From positions 1 to 52,361 of the forward strand of contig PKYB01000015.1 of the NCBI GenBank assembly GCA_003133565.1: a DNA stretch of 52,361 bases, in the 5' to 3' direction. Below are positions 28,252 to 35,401 of the stretch, one piece after another. The notes beneath the pieces were generated by a model. That model saw only the letters and a program-made list of their open reading frames with translations. It had not been told where the DNA came from and did no database searches. This stretch comes from Solirubrobacterales bacterium (GTDB lineage Bacteria; Actinomycetota; Thermoleophilia; Solirubrobacterales; Solirubrobacteraceae). The translations under genes were made by a program, and so were the position numbers. The number at the start of each line of letters is the position of its first letter. Positions within the stretch are counted from its first letter, which is position 1.

Positions 28252-28965
28252 ATGTCACCGACAAACACGGCTCCTAGCGCTACCGAAGGGCGGCCGCACT
28301 TCCACGAGGAGTTGCGCGACCTCGAGCGTCACGCCTTGGGCGGGATCGACCTTGTCCTCGACCAGCTCAACCGCACGCTCGAGGCGCTCGCCCATCACGA
28401 CGTCGAGCTCGCGGCGATGGTCATCCTCGACGACGACCGCATCGACGGTCGCTACCTCGAGGTGCATCAAGGCGTACTCTCGCTGCTCGCCCGCCAGGCC
28501 CCTGTCGCCGGCGACCTGCGCGTGGTCGCCGCCCTACTCCACGTCATCCGCAACATCGAGCGGATGGGCGACCAGTGCGTCACGATCTGCAAGCTGCTGC
28601 CGCTGTCGGGTAACGAGCCGCCGACGCAACCGGAGATCCTCGCGGTGTTGGCGCGCATGGGTGAGGTCGCACGCTCGGAGATCTCGCAGTCCAAGCGGGC
28701 GTTCGCCGATCGTGATGTCGGACTCGCCGAGGATCTGGTCCGCCAGGATCGCGAGGTCAACCAGGGTCAGCGCGAGATCTTCCGCCTGGCAATCGAGGTT
28801 GGCGACGACTTCGACAAGCGCGAATGGGCGATGACGATGGCGCTGGTCGCGCGCTGCCTGGAGCGAATCGGTGACAACGCCGTCGACATCGGCGAGCAAA
28901 CGGCGTTTGTCGTCACCGGCTTGTTTCGCGAGTTCTCGGACTCCTCGCACGTCGAGCTCCCCTAG
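28252..28965 (+). CDS. phoU: Phosphate signalling protein PhoU
   Basis: 237 aa. Negative regulator linking PstSCAB occupancy to the Pho two-component system. Two PhoU helical repeats: FHEELRDLERHALGGIDLVL at about 17-36 and the metal-binding-type blocks DDDRIDGRYLEVHQG and DREVNQGQREIFRL; conserved RNIERMGDQCVTI and its mirror ARCLERIGDNAVDIGEQTAF. GAGG stands about 10 bp before the ATG. It lies 137 bp after the winged-helix regulator and upstream of a response regulator on the same strand; the pst operon itself is 6.4 kb away. Confidence 0.95.
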   Translation: MSPTNTAPSATEGRPHFHEELRDLERHALGGIDLVLDQLNRTLEALAHHDVELAAMVILDDDRIDGRYLEVHQGVLSLLARQAPVAGDLRVVAALLHVIRNIERMGDQCVTICKLLPLSGNEPPTQPEILAVLARMGEVARSEISQSKRAFADRDVGLAEDLVRQDREVNQGQREIFRLAIEVGDDFDKREWAMTMALVARCLERIGDNAVDIGEQTAFVVTGLFREFSDSSHVELP

Positions 28966-29084
28966 TCCCGGCGCGGGAAACAGCACGGCGGAGCGTCGCT
29001 TTGCGGCGCTGGAGCGCCAAATCCGTATGTGAAGATACGGTTACCAGCGCTCTTGCAGCGCTATGGGCACCACAGTCGCGGCAG

Positions 29085-29090
29085 TACAAT
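29085..29090 (+). promoter_or_regulatory. -10 element TACAAT, possibly leaderless start of the response regulator
   Basis: TACAAT matches five of six -10 consensus bases and lies nine bases before the ATG at 29100, so transcription would begin at or near the start codon. Upstream are two perfect small inverted repeats: CCGTAT/ATACGG around 29023-29040 and AGCGCT-N5-AGCGCT around 29046-29062. Confidence 0.45.
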
Positions 29091-29099
29091 CGCCGACAG

Positions 29100-29945
29100 A
29101 TGACGGAACACGCTTCCGCCGGGGGTGGAATGGTGCAGAGCGAGGGAATCGCTTCCGAGCCCACGCCCGCGACACTACGAATCGCCGTCCTGGACCGCGA
29201 TTCCGGCTTCCTGCAGGTCCTCGACAAGCGGCTCGAGCGCGTCGGCTGGGAGCGGCGCGTGCTCGGTTCATCGGTGGCCCCGCGGGCGATTGTGCCAATG
29301 CGTCTGAGCGCGGTGATCGTCGACCTCGGGGTGATCGGCCCGAGCTGCTGGGAGTGGCTCGAGCGACTTTGCAGCGAGCTGCCCGAGCTGCCGGTGGTCG
29401 TCTGCACCGGATCCTCGACGGTTGCCCAGCGCGTCCGCGGGTTGCGCCTTGGCGCCGATGACTGGCTGACCAAGCCATGTCACCCAGAGGAGTTGATAGC
29501 CCGCGTCGAAGCCGTCGTTCGCCGGCGCCGCCGGCTCGAGTCGCCGGTGCAGAGCTTGCCGATCCTCGCGGGCGAGGTCGAGATTCACCGCGACCAGTAC
29601 CAGGCGTTTGTCGCCGGCGTCAGCCTCGATCTCACGCGGCGTGAGTTCGAGCTGATCGAGCTACTCGCAGAATCCGGCGGCCGCGTGCTCGAGCGTGAGT
29701 TCATCTACCAGCGACTGTGGGGCTACTCGATGGTCCGCGGCGATCGCTCGGTCGACGTGTTCGTGCGCAAGCTGCGCCAGAAGCTCGAACGTGTCTCGCC
29801 CAAGTGGCGCTACATCCACACGCACTTCGGTATCGGCTACCGGTTCGCGGCCGAGTCCACCGAGGTCGACGCCGCGATCGAGCCGCTCGCGGCGTTGCAA
29901 GAGGTCTCAGAGCGCAGCGACGAGTTCGATTTCGCGCGGACGTAG
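29100..29945 (+). CDS. PhoB/RegX3-type response regulator
   Basis: 281 aa from ATG 29100. Residues about 24-140 are a receiver domain: LRIAVLDRDSGFLQVLDKRL, phosphoacceptor Asp in AVIVDLGVIGP, Thr-type switch in VVVCTGSS and conserved Lys in WLTKPCHPEELI. Residues about 160-255 are the winged helix (LDLTRREFELIELLAESGGR, GDRSVDVFVRKLRQKLERV, YIHTHFGIGYRF). All key receiver positions are present, so it should be phosphorylatable, but no histidine kinase is encoded nearby. Adjacent to phoU and polyP genes, it is the likely phosphate response regulator. Its 3' end overlaps convergent sixA by 39 bp. Confidence 0.88.
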   Translation: MTEHASAGGGMVQSEGIASEPTPATLRIAVLDRDSGFLQVLDKRLERVGWERRVLGSSVAPRAIVPMRLSAVIVDLGVIGPSCWEWLERLCSELPELPVVVCTGSSTVAQRVRGLRLGADDWLTKPCHPEELIARVEAVVRRRRRLESPVQSLPILAGEVEIHRDQYQAFVAGVSLDLTRREFELIELLAESGGRVLEREFIYQRLWGYSMVRGDRSVDVFVRKLRQKLERVSPKWRYIHTHFGIGYRFAAESTEVDAAIEPLAALQEVSERSDEFDFART

Positions 29946-30380
29946 CAAGAGCGCGAGCTCGGCGCGCCCGGACCCGACGCGAATCGCCACGAGGCCACCC
30001 TTCTTGACCTCGACGCGGGCGGCCGTGAGCGCGGCCACCAGAATCGAGAGGTCCGGCTCGTGCCCGACCAGCAGCAGTGCGCCACTCTCGCTGGTCGCAG
30101 CGATCAGCTCGGCGGCGTCGTCCTCATCGAAGCCACCGCTGAGGGCCTGATTGACGATCGGCTCGATCCCCAGCTCGCCACAGGCAATCCGCGCCGTGTC
30201 GAGTGCGCGGATGCGCGGGCTTGTGAAGGCGTGTTCGAAGACGACACCGAGCCGAGCGAGTGCCCGACCGGCAGCCAGCGACTGCCGCTCCCCGCGCGCA
30301 GTGAGGCGACGGTCGAAGTCCGGCGCAGAACCGTGTGCTACGGCATCGCCATGTCGGAGCAGCCAAAGCGTTCTCAACAC
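29907..30380 (-). CDS. sixA: SixA-type phosphohistidine phosphatase
   Basis: 157 aa branch-1 histidine phosphatase of the SixA group: WLLRHGDAV at residues 6-14 with the catalytic RHG, LTARGERQSLAAGRAL, SPRIRALDTARIAC at about 54-67, and the second histidine in LLLVGHEPDLSILVAAL at about 102. SixA enzymes dephosphorylate histidine phosphotransfer proteins. The GTG start at 30380 has no Shine-Dalgarno and is only 25 bp from the divergent ppx start. Its 3' end overlaps the response regulator gene. Confidence 0.88.
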   Translation of the reverse strand: MLRTLWLLRHGDAVAHGSAPDFDRRLTARGERQSLAAGRALARLGVVFEHAFTSPRIRALDTARIACGELGIEPIVNQALSGGFDEDDAAELIAATSESGALLLVGHEPDLSILVAALTAARVEVKKGGLVAIRVGSGRAELALLLRPREIELVAAL

Positions 30381-30387
30381 CGCAGGA

Positions 30388-30397
30388 GGCTATAGCC
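30388..30397. promoter_or_regulatory. Palindromic -10-like site shared by divergent sixA and ppx
   Basis: GGCTATAGCC is a perfect 10-bp palindrome, so TATAGC occurs on both strands (30391-30396 plus, 30389-30394 minus). It stands 9 bases before the ppx GTG (30406) and 8 bases before the sixA GTG (30380). These distances fit leaderless transcripts in both directions. Confidence 0.5.
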
Positions 30398-30405
30398 TGG
30401 AAGGT

Positions 30406-31293
30406 GTGATTTGTGCTTGCATCGACATCGGCTCGAACACGACGCGCCTGCTCGTCGCCGAGCCAGCCGATGGTCGCCTGCGTGAGCTGCTCAGCCAACG
30501 GGCGTTCACACGCATCGGCAAGGGACTTCAGCGCGACGACAGGATTCCGCCGAAGAAGATCAACGAGGTCGTCGACGTTGTGGCCACCCAGGTCCGCGTG
30601 GCCAACGAACTCGGCAGCGAGATAATCCGCGCGGTCGCGACCGCCGCGATCCGCGAAGCAGCCAACCAGGGCGAGCTGACGGGGGCGATCGCCCAGCGCA
30701 CCGGTGTCGAAGTCGCCGTGCTCACCGACGAGGAGGAGGCGCGCCTGGCGTTCGTCGGTGCGACAAATGCGCTCGACCATCCGCCGCACGGGGACATCGC
30801 GGTGATCGACGTCGGCGGCGCGTCTTCGGAGATCGCGATCGGCACGATCGCCCGCGGCGTTCGTGCAACCTCATCGTTTCGCATCGGCTCGGGAATGCTC
30901 GCCGACGCCTACCTGAACGACGACCCGCCAACGATTGAGCAGCTACAGCAGCTCCGCGCGCACATCGAGGGGACATTCGAGGGCTTCACGCTGCCAAAGC
31001 CCGAGCTTGCGGTCGCCGTCGGTGGCAGCGCGAGCGCGCTGCGGCGTCTGGTCGGGACCGTCCTCGACCACGAGTCCCTCGAGCGCGGTCTGCGAATCCT
31101 CGCCACGACGCCAAGTGAACGCGTAGCGCGGACATCGGGGATCGAGGCCGAGCGGGTTCGCTTGCTACCCGCGGGGATGCTGATCCTCGAGGAGATCTCC
31201 GACCGCCTCGAGCGCCAGCTCAACGTCGGCCGTGGCGGCCTGCGCGAGGGCGTCATCGTCGACCTTCTGATCGCGGCCGGATGGGGCGCGTAG
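30406..31293 (+). CDS. ppx: Exopolyphosphatase (Ppx/GppA family)
   Basis: Removes terminal phosphates from polyphosphate or converts pppGpp to ppGpp. 295 aa, the short two-domain form common in actinobacteria. ASKHA motifs: CIDIGSNTTRLLVAE at the N-terminus, ATAAIREAANQGELTGAI, catalytic-Glu region TDEEEARLAF at about 107, and VIDVGGASSEIAIGT at about 133. GTG 30406 starts just before the first motif; a CTG at 30397 after GGAGG (30385-30389) is an odd alternative. It overlaps the first CHAD gene by 13 bp, opening a ppx-chad-chad-ppk operon. Confidence 0.9.
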   Translation: MICACIDIGSNTTRLLVAEPADGRLRELLSQRAFTRIGKGLQRDDRIPPKKINEVVDVVATQVRVANELGSEIIRAVATAAIREAANQGELTGAIAQRTGVEVAVLTDEEEARLAFVGATNALDHPPHGDIAVIDVGGASSEIAIGTIARGVRATSSFRIGSGMLADAYLNDDPPTIEQLQQLRAHIEGTFEGFTLPKPELAVAVGGSASALRRLVGTVLDHESLERGLRILATTPSERVARTSGIEAERVRLLPAGMLILEEISDRLERQLNVGRGGLREGVIVDLLIAAGWGA

Positions 31294-31748
31294 CCGCCCC
31301 CCTAACCGGCCTGCGTCTCGATCTGCCCTATGCCGAGGCCGGGCGGCGGGTCGTCGACGTCCGCTCGCGTGAGCTCTTCTCGCACGTCGATGGGGTTCTG
31401 GACGCAAACGAACCCGAGCGCGTGCACCAGATGCGCGTGGCTACACGCCGACTACGGGCAAGCCTCGAGGTGTTTGCTGACGCATTCCCCGCGAAAGCAC
31501 ATCGGGCCGTGCTGGCCGAGGTCAAAGCGCTCGCCGCTGCACTCGGCGAGCGGCGCGATTGTGACGTCCAGTTGGAGATCCTCGACGAGCTACGGGCGAG
31601 CGCGAGCCGCAGCGAGCGCGACGCGATCGACGAGCTGCTCGCTGAGCTGCGCCACGAGCAGCGCGCCGCTAACCGCCACCTCAAAAAGGCTCTCGCGCAC
31701 GCCGAGCGCGAAGACCTCGAGACCCGACTGAGGCGACTGTCGAGATGA
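31281..31748 (+). CDS. CHAD domain, N-terminal half, as a separate gene
   Basis: 155 aa. It contains the first helical half of a CHAD domain: ERVHQMRVATRRLRASLEVF at about 46-65 and LAAALGERRDCDVQLEILDE at about 87-106, the conserved His/Arg/Lys pattern that binds polyphosphate. A typical CHAD domain has two such halves in one chain of about 280 residues; this protein ends after one, in RRLSR. The next gene starts inside its stop (ATGA) and encodes the second half. It overlaps ppx by 13 bp. Confidence 0.85.
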   Translation: MGRVAAPLTGLRLDLPYAEAGRRVVDVRSRELFSHVDGVLDANEPERVHQMRVATRRLRASLEVFADAFPAKAHRAVLAEVKALAAALGERRDCDVQLEILDELRASASRSERDAIDELLAELRHEQRAANRHLKKALAHAEREDLETRLRRLSR

Positions 31749-32221
31749 GGGCCCACCGCGTCGACGGGCTCGAGCCGACGATGGCACTGGCGCAAGCGGC
31801 GCAGCGAATCGTCGCGGTCCGCGTGGCCGAGCTCTATTCGTTTGTTCCTACCGCGCTCGACCAGCGCGACGCCAAGGCGCTGCACGACATGCGGATCGCC
31901 GCCAAGCGGCTGCGCTACGTGCTGGAGCTCGTCGGCTTCTGCCTCGGCGGCGCCGCCGAAGAGGCCGCGGGTCGCGCGCGCGAGCTGCAGACGCTGATTG
32001 GCAACATCCACGATTGCGACGTCCTGCTTGCCCGCCTGGAACGGATGGACGCCAAGAACGCGAAGGGCATCGCGCGGCTCACCACACGGTTCCGCGAACA
32101 GCGCGAGGAGCTGTTTGCCAGGTTCAGTGCACTGTGGCGCGAAATCGAAGCCAGCGGGTTGCGCGATCGGCTCGTCGCTGCAACGAATAGTTCACCGAAT
32201 GGGGTCCGCATGGGCGCATAA
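31745..32221 (+). CDS. CHAD domain, C-terminal half, as a separate gene
   Basis: 158 aa. It begins with MRAHRVDGLEPTMALAQAAQ and carries the second CHAD half: AKALHDMRIAAKRLRYVLEL at about 40-59, then RARELQTLIGNIHDCDVLLA at about 78-97. These mirror the His/Arg blocks of the upstream gene. The ATG overlaps the upstream stop by 4 bp (ATGA), so ribosomes probably re-initiate and make the two halves in equal amounts. ppk starts 12 bp downstream. The final 15 residues (SSPNGVRMGA region) are not conserved-looking. Confidence 0.85.
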   Translation: MRAHRVDGLEPTMALAQAAQRIVAVRVAELYSFVPTALDQRDAKALHDMRIAAKRLRYVLELVGFCLGGAAEEAAGRARELQTLIGNIHDCDVLLARLERMDAKNAKGIARLTTRFREQREELFARFSALWREIEASGLRDRLVAATNSSPNGVRMGA

Positions 32222-32233
32222 TGGGCGGTGGCG

Positions 32234-34348
32234 ATGAGCACTACTGACGCAATCACAGTCACCGATGACGGTGACCCGCTCGGCGCTCCACTCAAGCTCG
32301 ACGACCCGTCGCTCTACCTCAATCGCGAGCTTTCCTGGCTCGATTTCAACCTGCGCGTGCTCGAACTGAGCGAGGACGCCTCGCTGCCACTGCTCGAGCG
32401 CGTCAAGTTCGCCGCGATTTACACGTCAAACCTCGATGAGTACTTCATGGTTCGGGTGGCCGGTTTGCATGACCAGATCGATGCCGGTGTCGACCGGCCG
32501 AGCGTCGACGGTCTCACGCCGTCGCAGACACTCGAACTGGTTCACGAGCGGACGCTCGCCTACAGCGACCGGCTACAGAGCTGTGTCGCCCAGCGGCTGA
32601 TCCCGGGCCTCGCAGAGCACGGCATCGTGATCAAGCGCGTGAGCGAGGTGAGCGCTGCTGAGCGCGACGCGCTGACGGCGCACTTCCGGCGGGTGATCTT
32701 TCCGGCACTGACGCCGCTTGCGGTCGGTCCTGGTCAGCCGTTCCCCTACATCTCCAATCTTTCGCTGAGCCTCGGCGTGATCGTCAGCGACCCCGACTCC
32801 GGCCACGCCGCGTTTGCGCGTGTCAAGGTCCCGACCGAGGTCCTGCCGCGCTTCATCTCGGTTGGCAAGGACGACACGTTCGTGCTGCTCGAAGACGTCA
32901 TCGCCCACAACCTCGACGCCCTGTTCCCGGGAATGGAGATCAGCGACTATGACTTCTTCCGCGTCACCCGCGATGCTGACCTGACCGTCTCTGACGAAGC
33001 CGACGACCTGCTGCAGGCGGTGGAGGACGAGCTGCGCCGCCGACGCTTCGGCGAGGTTGTGCGGGTCGAGGTCGGCGCCCGGATGTCCTCGCGCATGCTC
33101 AGCGAGCTGACCGCGGCGCTCGACCTCGAGCCCCGCGACGTATACGCGGTCGACGGACCGCTGGACCTCACCGGGCTGCTGCAGCTGACGAAGCTGGCCG
33201 GCTACCCCGAGCTGCGTGACGCGCCCTGGGTCCCCGTGACGCCGCCGCGCTTTCGCGCCGGCGAAGATGGGCGCGTCGATGTACTGGCTGCGATGCGCAG
33301 CGGCGACGTGCTCGTTCACCACCCTTACGAATCGTTCTCGGCGTCGGTCGAGCGCTTCGTCGAGCAGGCCGTCAACGATCCCCAGGTCTTGGCGATCAAG
33401 CAAACGGTCTACCGCACGAGCGATGACTCACCGCTGGTCCCGGCGCTGATCCGCGCGGCCGAGCGCGGTAAGCAGGCAGTCTGCCTCGTTGAGCTGCAGG
33501 CGCGCTTTGACGAGCAGACCAATATCCATTGGGCCAAGGCGCTCGAGCAGGCTGGCGTGCATGTGGTCTACGGGCATCCAGGCGTCAAGACGCACGCCAA
33601 GTGCGTGCTGGTCGTGCGACGCGAGGGCAGCGGCGTACGCAACTACGTGCACATCGGGACCGGCAACTACAACCCCGCCACGGCTCGCCTTTACACGGAC
33701 TTCGGGCTGTTCACGACCGACGAGGCGATCGGTGCCGACGTCGCGGAGCTCTTCAACTTCCTCACGGGATTCGCCCGGCCGACCAACTATCGCAAGGTGC
33801 TCGTCGCTCCAAGCCACCTGCGCAACGCGATCCTGCGCGAGATCGAGCAGACGATCGCGGCGCATTCGCCCAGCTCGCCTTCACGGATCACGATCAAGAT
33901 CAATGCGCTGGTTGATCGCGCGTGTATCGACGCGCTCTATGCGGCCTCACGCGCGGGCGTCCCGATCGATCTGAACGTTCGCGGCATTTGCTGCCTGCGC
34001 CCGGGCGTGCCCGGCGTCTCCGAGACGATCCGTGTGGTCTCGGTCGTCGGCCGCTTCCTCGAGCACTCGCGCGTCTACGCGTTCGAGCGTCACGGGAGCT
34101 CGACCGTCTATATCTCCTCGGCCGACCTGATGCGGCGCAACCTCGAACACCGCGTCGAGCTCGCCGTACCGATCGAGGATCCGGAGCTTCGCACGCAGGT
34201 GCTCGATACGGTCGCTCTGTGCCTGGCGGACAACCACAACGCGTGGGACCTCGACAGCGACGGCACGTGGACGCGGCGGACGCCGGCCAGTCCCGACGCC
34301 GCGATCAACGCGCAGGAACAGCTGATGCGCCACGCCGGCCTCGCCTGA
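32234..34348 (+). CDS. ppk1: Polyphosphate kinase 1
   Basis: Reversibly polymerises the gamma-phosphate of ATP into polyphosphate. 704 aa, normal length. LNRELSWLDFNLRVLELSE at the N-terminus; central HHPYESFSASVERFVEQAV and QTVYRTSDDSPLVPALIRAA; PLD-like His in HPGVKTHAKCVLVVRR (autophosphorylated His, about residue 455) and the second in LEHSRVYAFERHGSS. HIGTGNYNPATARLYTDFGL is the other signature. A GTG at 32228 two codons upstream is possible. Last gene of the ppx-chad-chad-ppk operon, followed by a strong terminator. Confidence 0.97.
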   Translation: MSTTDAITVTDDGDPLGAPLKLDDPSLYLNRELSWLDFNLRVLELSEDASLPLLERVKFAAIYTSNLDEYFMVRVAGLHDQIDAGVDRPSVDGLTPSQTLELVHERTLAYSDRLQSCVAQRLIPGLAEHGIVIKRVSEVSAAERDALTAHFRRVIFPALTPLAVGPGQPFPYISNLSLSLGVIVSDPDSGHAAFARVKVPTEVLPRFISVGKDDTFVLLEDVIAHNLDALFPGMEISDYDFFRVTRDADLTVSDEADDLLQAVEDELRRRRFGEVVRVEVGARMSSRMLSELTAALDLEPRDVYAVDGPLDLTGLLQLTKLAGYPELRDAPWVPVTPPRFRAGEDGRVDVLAAMRSGDVLVHHPYESFSASVERFVEQAVNDPQVLAIKQTVYRTSDDSPLVPALIRAAERGKQAVCLVELQARFDEQTNIHWAKALEQAGVHVVYGHPGVKTHAKCVLVVRREGSGVRNYVHIGTGNYNPATARLYTDFGLFTTDEAIGADVAELFNFLTGFARPTNYRKVLVAPSHLRNAILREIEQTIAAHSPSSPSRITIKINALVDRACIDALYAASRAGVPIDLNVRGICCLRPGVPGVSETIRVVSVVGRFLEHSRVYAFERHGSSTVYISSADLMRRNLEHRVELAVPIEDPELRTQVLDTVALCLADNHNAWDLDSDGTWTRRTPASPDAAINAQEQLMRHAGLA

Positions 34349-34389
34349 GCACCGACCGGCAGACGGCGGTTGGCGTCGCTCGACGCGTG

Positions 34390-34422
34390 CTGGGCGTCGC
34401 GGTCCGCGACCGCGACGCCCAG
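34390..34422. terminator. Strong bidirectional terminator hairpin
   Basis: CTGGGCGTCGCGGTC (34390-34404) and its exact reverse complement (34408-34422) form a perfect 15-bp stem with a 3-base loop. It lies between the convergent stops of ppk and the unknown secreted protein gene. A stem this long can terminate without a U-tract. Confidence 0.85.
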
Positions 34423-34435
34423 ATTGCGCGCGGGG

Positions 34436-35248
34436 CTACTTCTTCGGTTTGGGCTTCGCCGGCGGCCCGGCTTTGGGCTCGGGCGTCGTGACGATGTCCC
34501 CGTTCTTCTTGCCGGTGAGTACGACGACCGGCGGGTGGCTGCCCAGCCGCGTGTCAGCATCGAACGCGTCGGAGTACTCGTACTTCGGGCGCCCGAGATC
34601 GAATGGGCCGGAGATGGACTGAACGGTCGTCACTACGGGCACCACGGTTGTGGCACCCGAATTGGCCTTGACGCTGACCGATGGCGCCGTCGCAGTCGCC
34701 TCGGTCACCGTCAGAATCGGGTCGAGCCGCGGCTCGCTCCACAGCGGTCCGTCGATCGTGAACTGTCCGCTGATCGCCTCGCTCGCGCTGGAGGTGCCAT
34801 CGAGGCCGGTTGCCGTCACGCAGTTGATCGCGACGCCAGGAATGGCGCCCTCGCACTCGAAGCCGTCCGTTGACGGCACCGCGCTCGGCGAGCCGTCGAT
34901 CGTGAGCACGGGCGAGGCGTCGTAGTACTGAACCTGGTGTGGCTCGGTCTCGATCTGATAACCGGTGATCGGTCCGTCGCACGAGAACGAATACTTGACC
35001 TGAGTGCCAGGGACGCCGGGTTCGGCGCTACCGGGCGCAATCGAGCCCGTGCAGGTGTAGTCGTTGGCCTCCGGTGCCGTCGTGGTAGCGCCCGTGCCGC
35101 CGGACACGGTTGCTCCAGTCGGCCCACTCGCAATGCTGGCGCCTGCGGCGTGACCGAGCGCCGGGCCGATTACCGGCACCGCGACCGCGGTGACGAGCAC
35201 CCCGAGCGATGCCGCGAACCGGCGGCGGACGCGGGAAGTTTTTAGCAA
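34436..35248 (-). CDS. Secreted protein of unknown function with two Cys pairs
   Basis: 270 aa. A twin-basic signal peptide (RVRRRFAASLGVLVTAVAVP, cleavage near residue 35) is followed by a Gly/Thr-rich linker. Two related Cys-containing segments come next: YTCTGSI...YSFSCDGPI at about 64-94 and FECEGAIPGVAINCVTA at about 130-146, suggesting two disulfide-bonded beta modules. The C-terminus is a Pro/Lys tail (PPAKPKPKK) that could bind acidic wall polymers. The TTG start at 35248 has GGAG six bases upstream on the minus strand. No family recognised. It is divergent from pstS and convergent with ppk, so a phosphate-related role is possible but unproven. Confidence 0.7.
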   Translation of the reverse strand: MLKTSRVRRRFAASLGVLVTAVAVPVIGPALGHAAGASIASGPTGATVSGGTGATTTAPEANDYTCTGSIAPGSAEPGVPGTQVKYSFSCDGPITGYQIETEPHQVQYYDASPVLTIDGSPSAVPSTDGFECEGAIPGVAINCVTATGLDGTSSASEAISGQFTIDGPLWSEPRLDPILTVTEATATAPSVSVKANSGATTVVPVVTTVQSISGPFDLGRPKYEYSDAFDADTRLGSHPPVVVLTGKKNGDIVTTPEPKAGPPAKPKPKK

Positions 35249-35401
35249 CGTGGTCTCCGTTTCCTAGGTGTGAGTCGACGAGAAGTCGCGGTGGGCGCAC
35301 AGCCTAGCGTAATTAGATGCTTGTGAATCGGGTTTATGCTCTTTCTGCTACTCTGCCGCAGTCAACCCTGTCAAAGACGCGGAAAGGGAGTTCCCTCGCC
35401 G

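Noticed and set aside
35300-35400. PHO box upstream of pstS
   Set aside because: GTGAA and TTATG near 35325-35345 show some 11-bp periodicity on the opposite strand, but the units match the consensus too poorly to claim.
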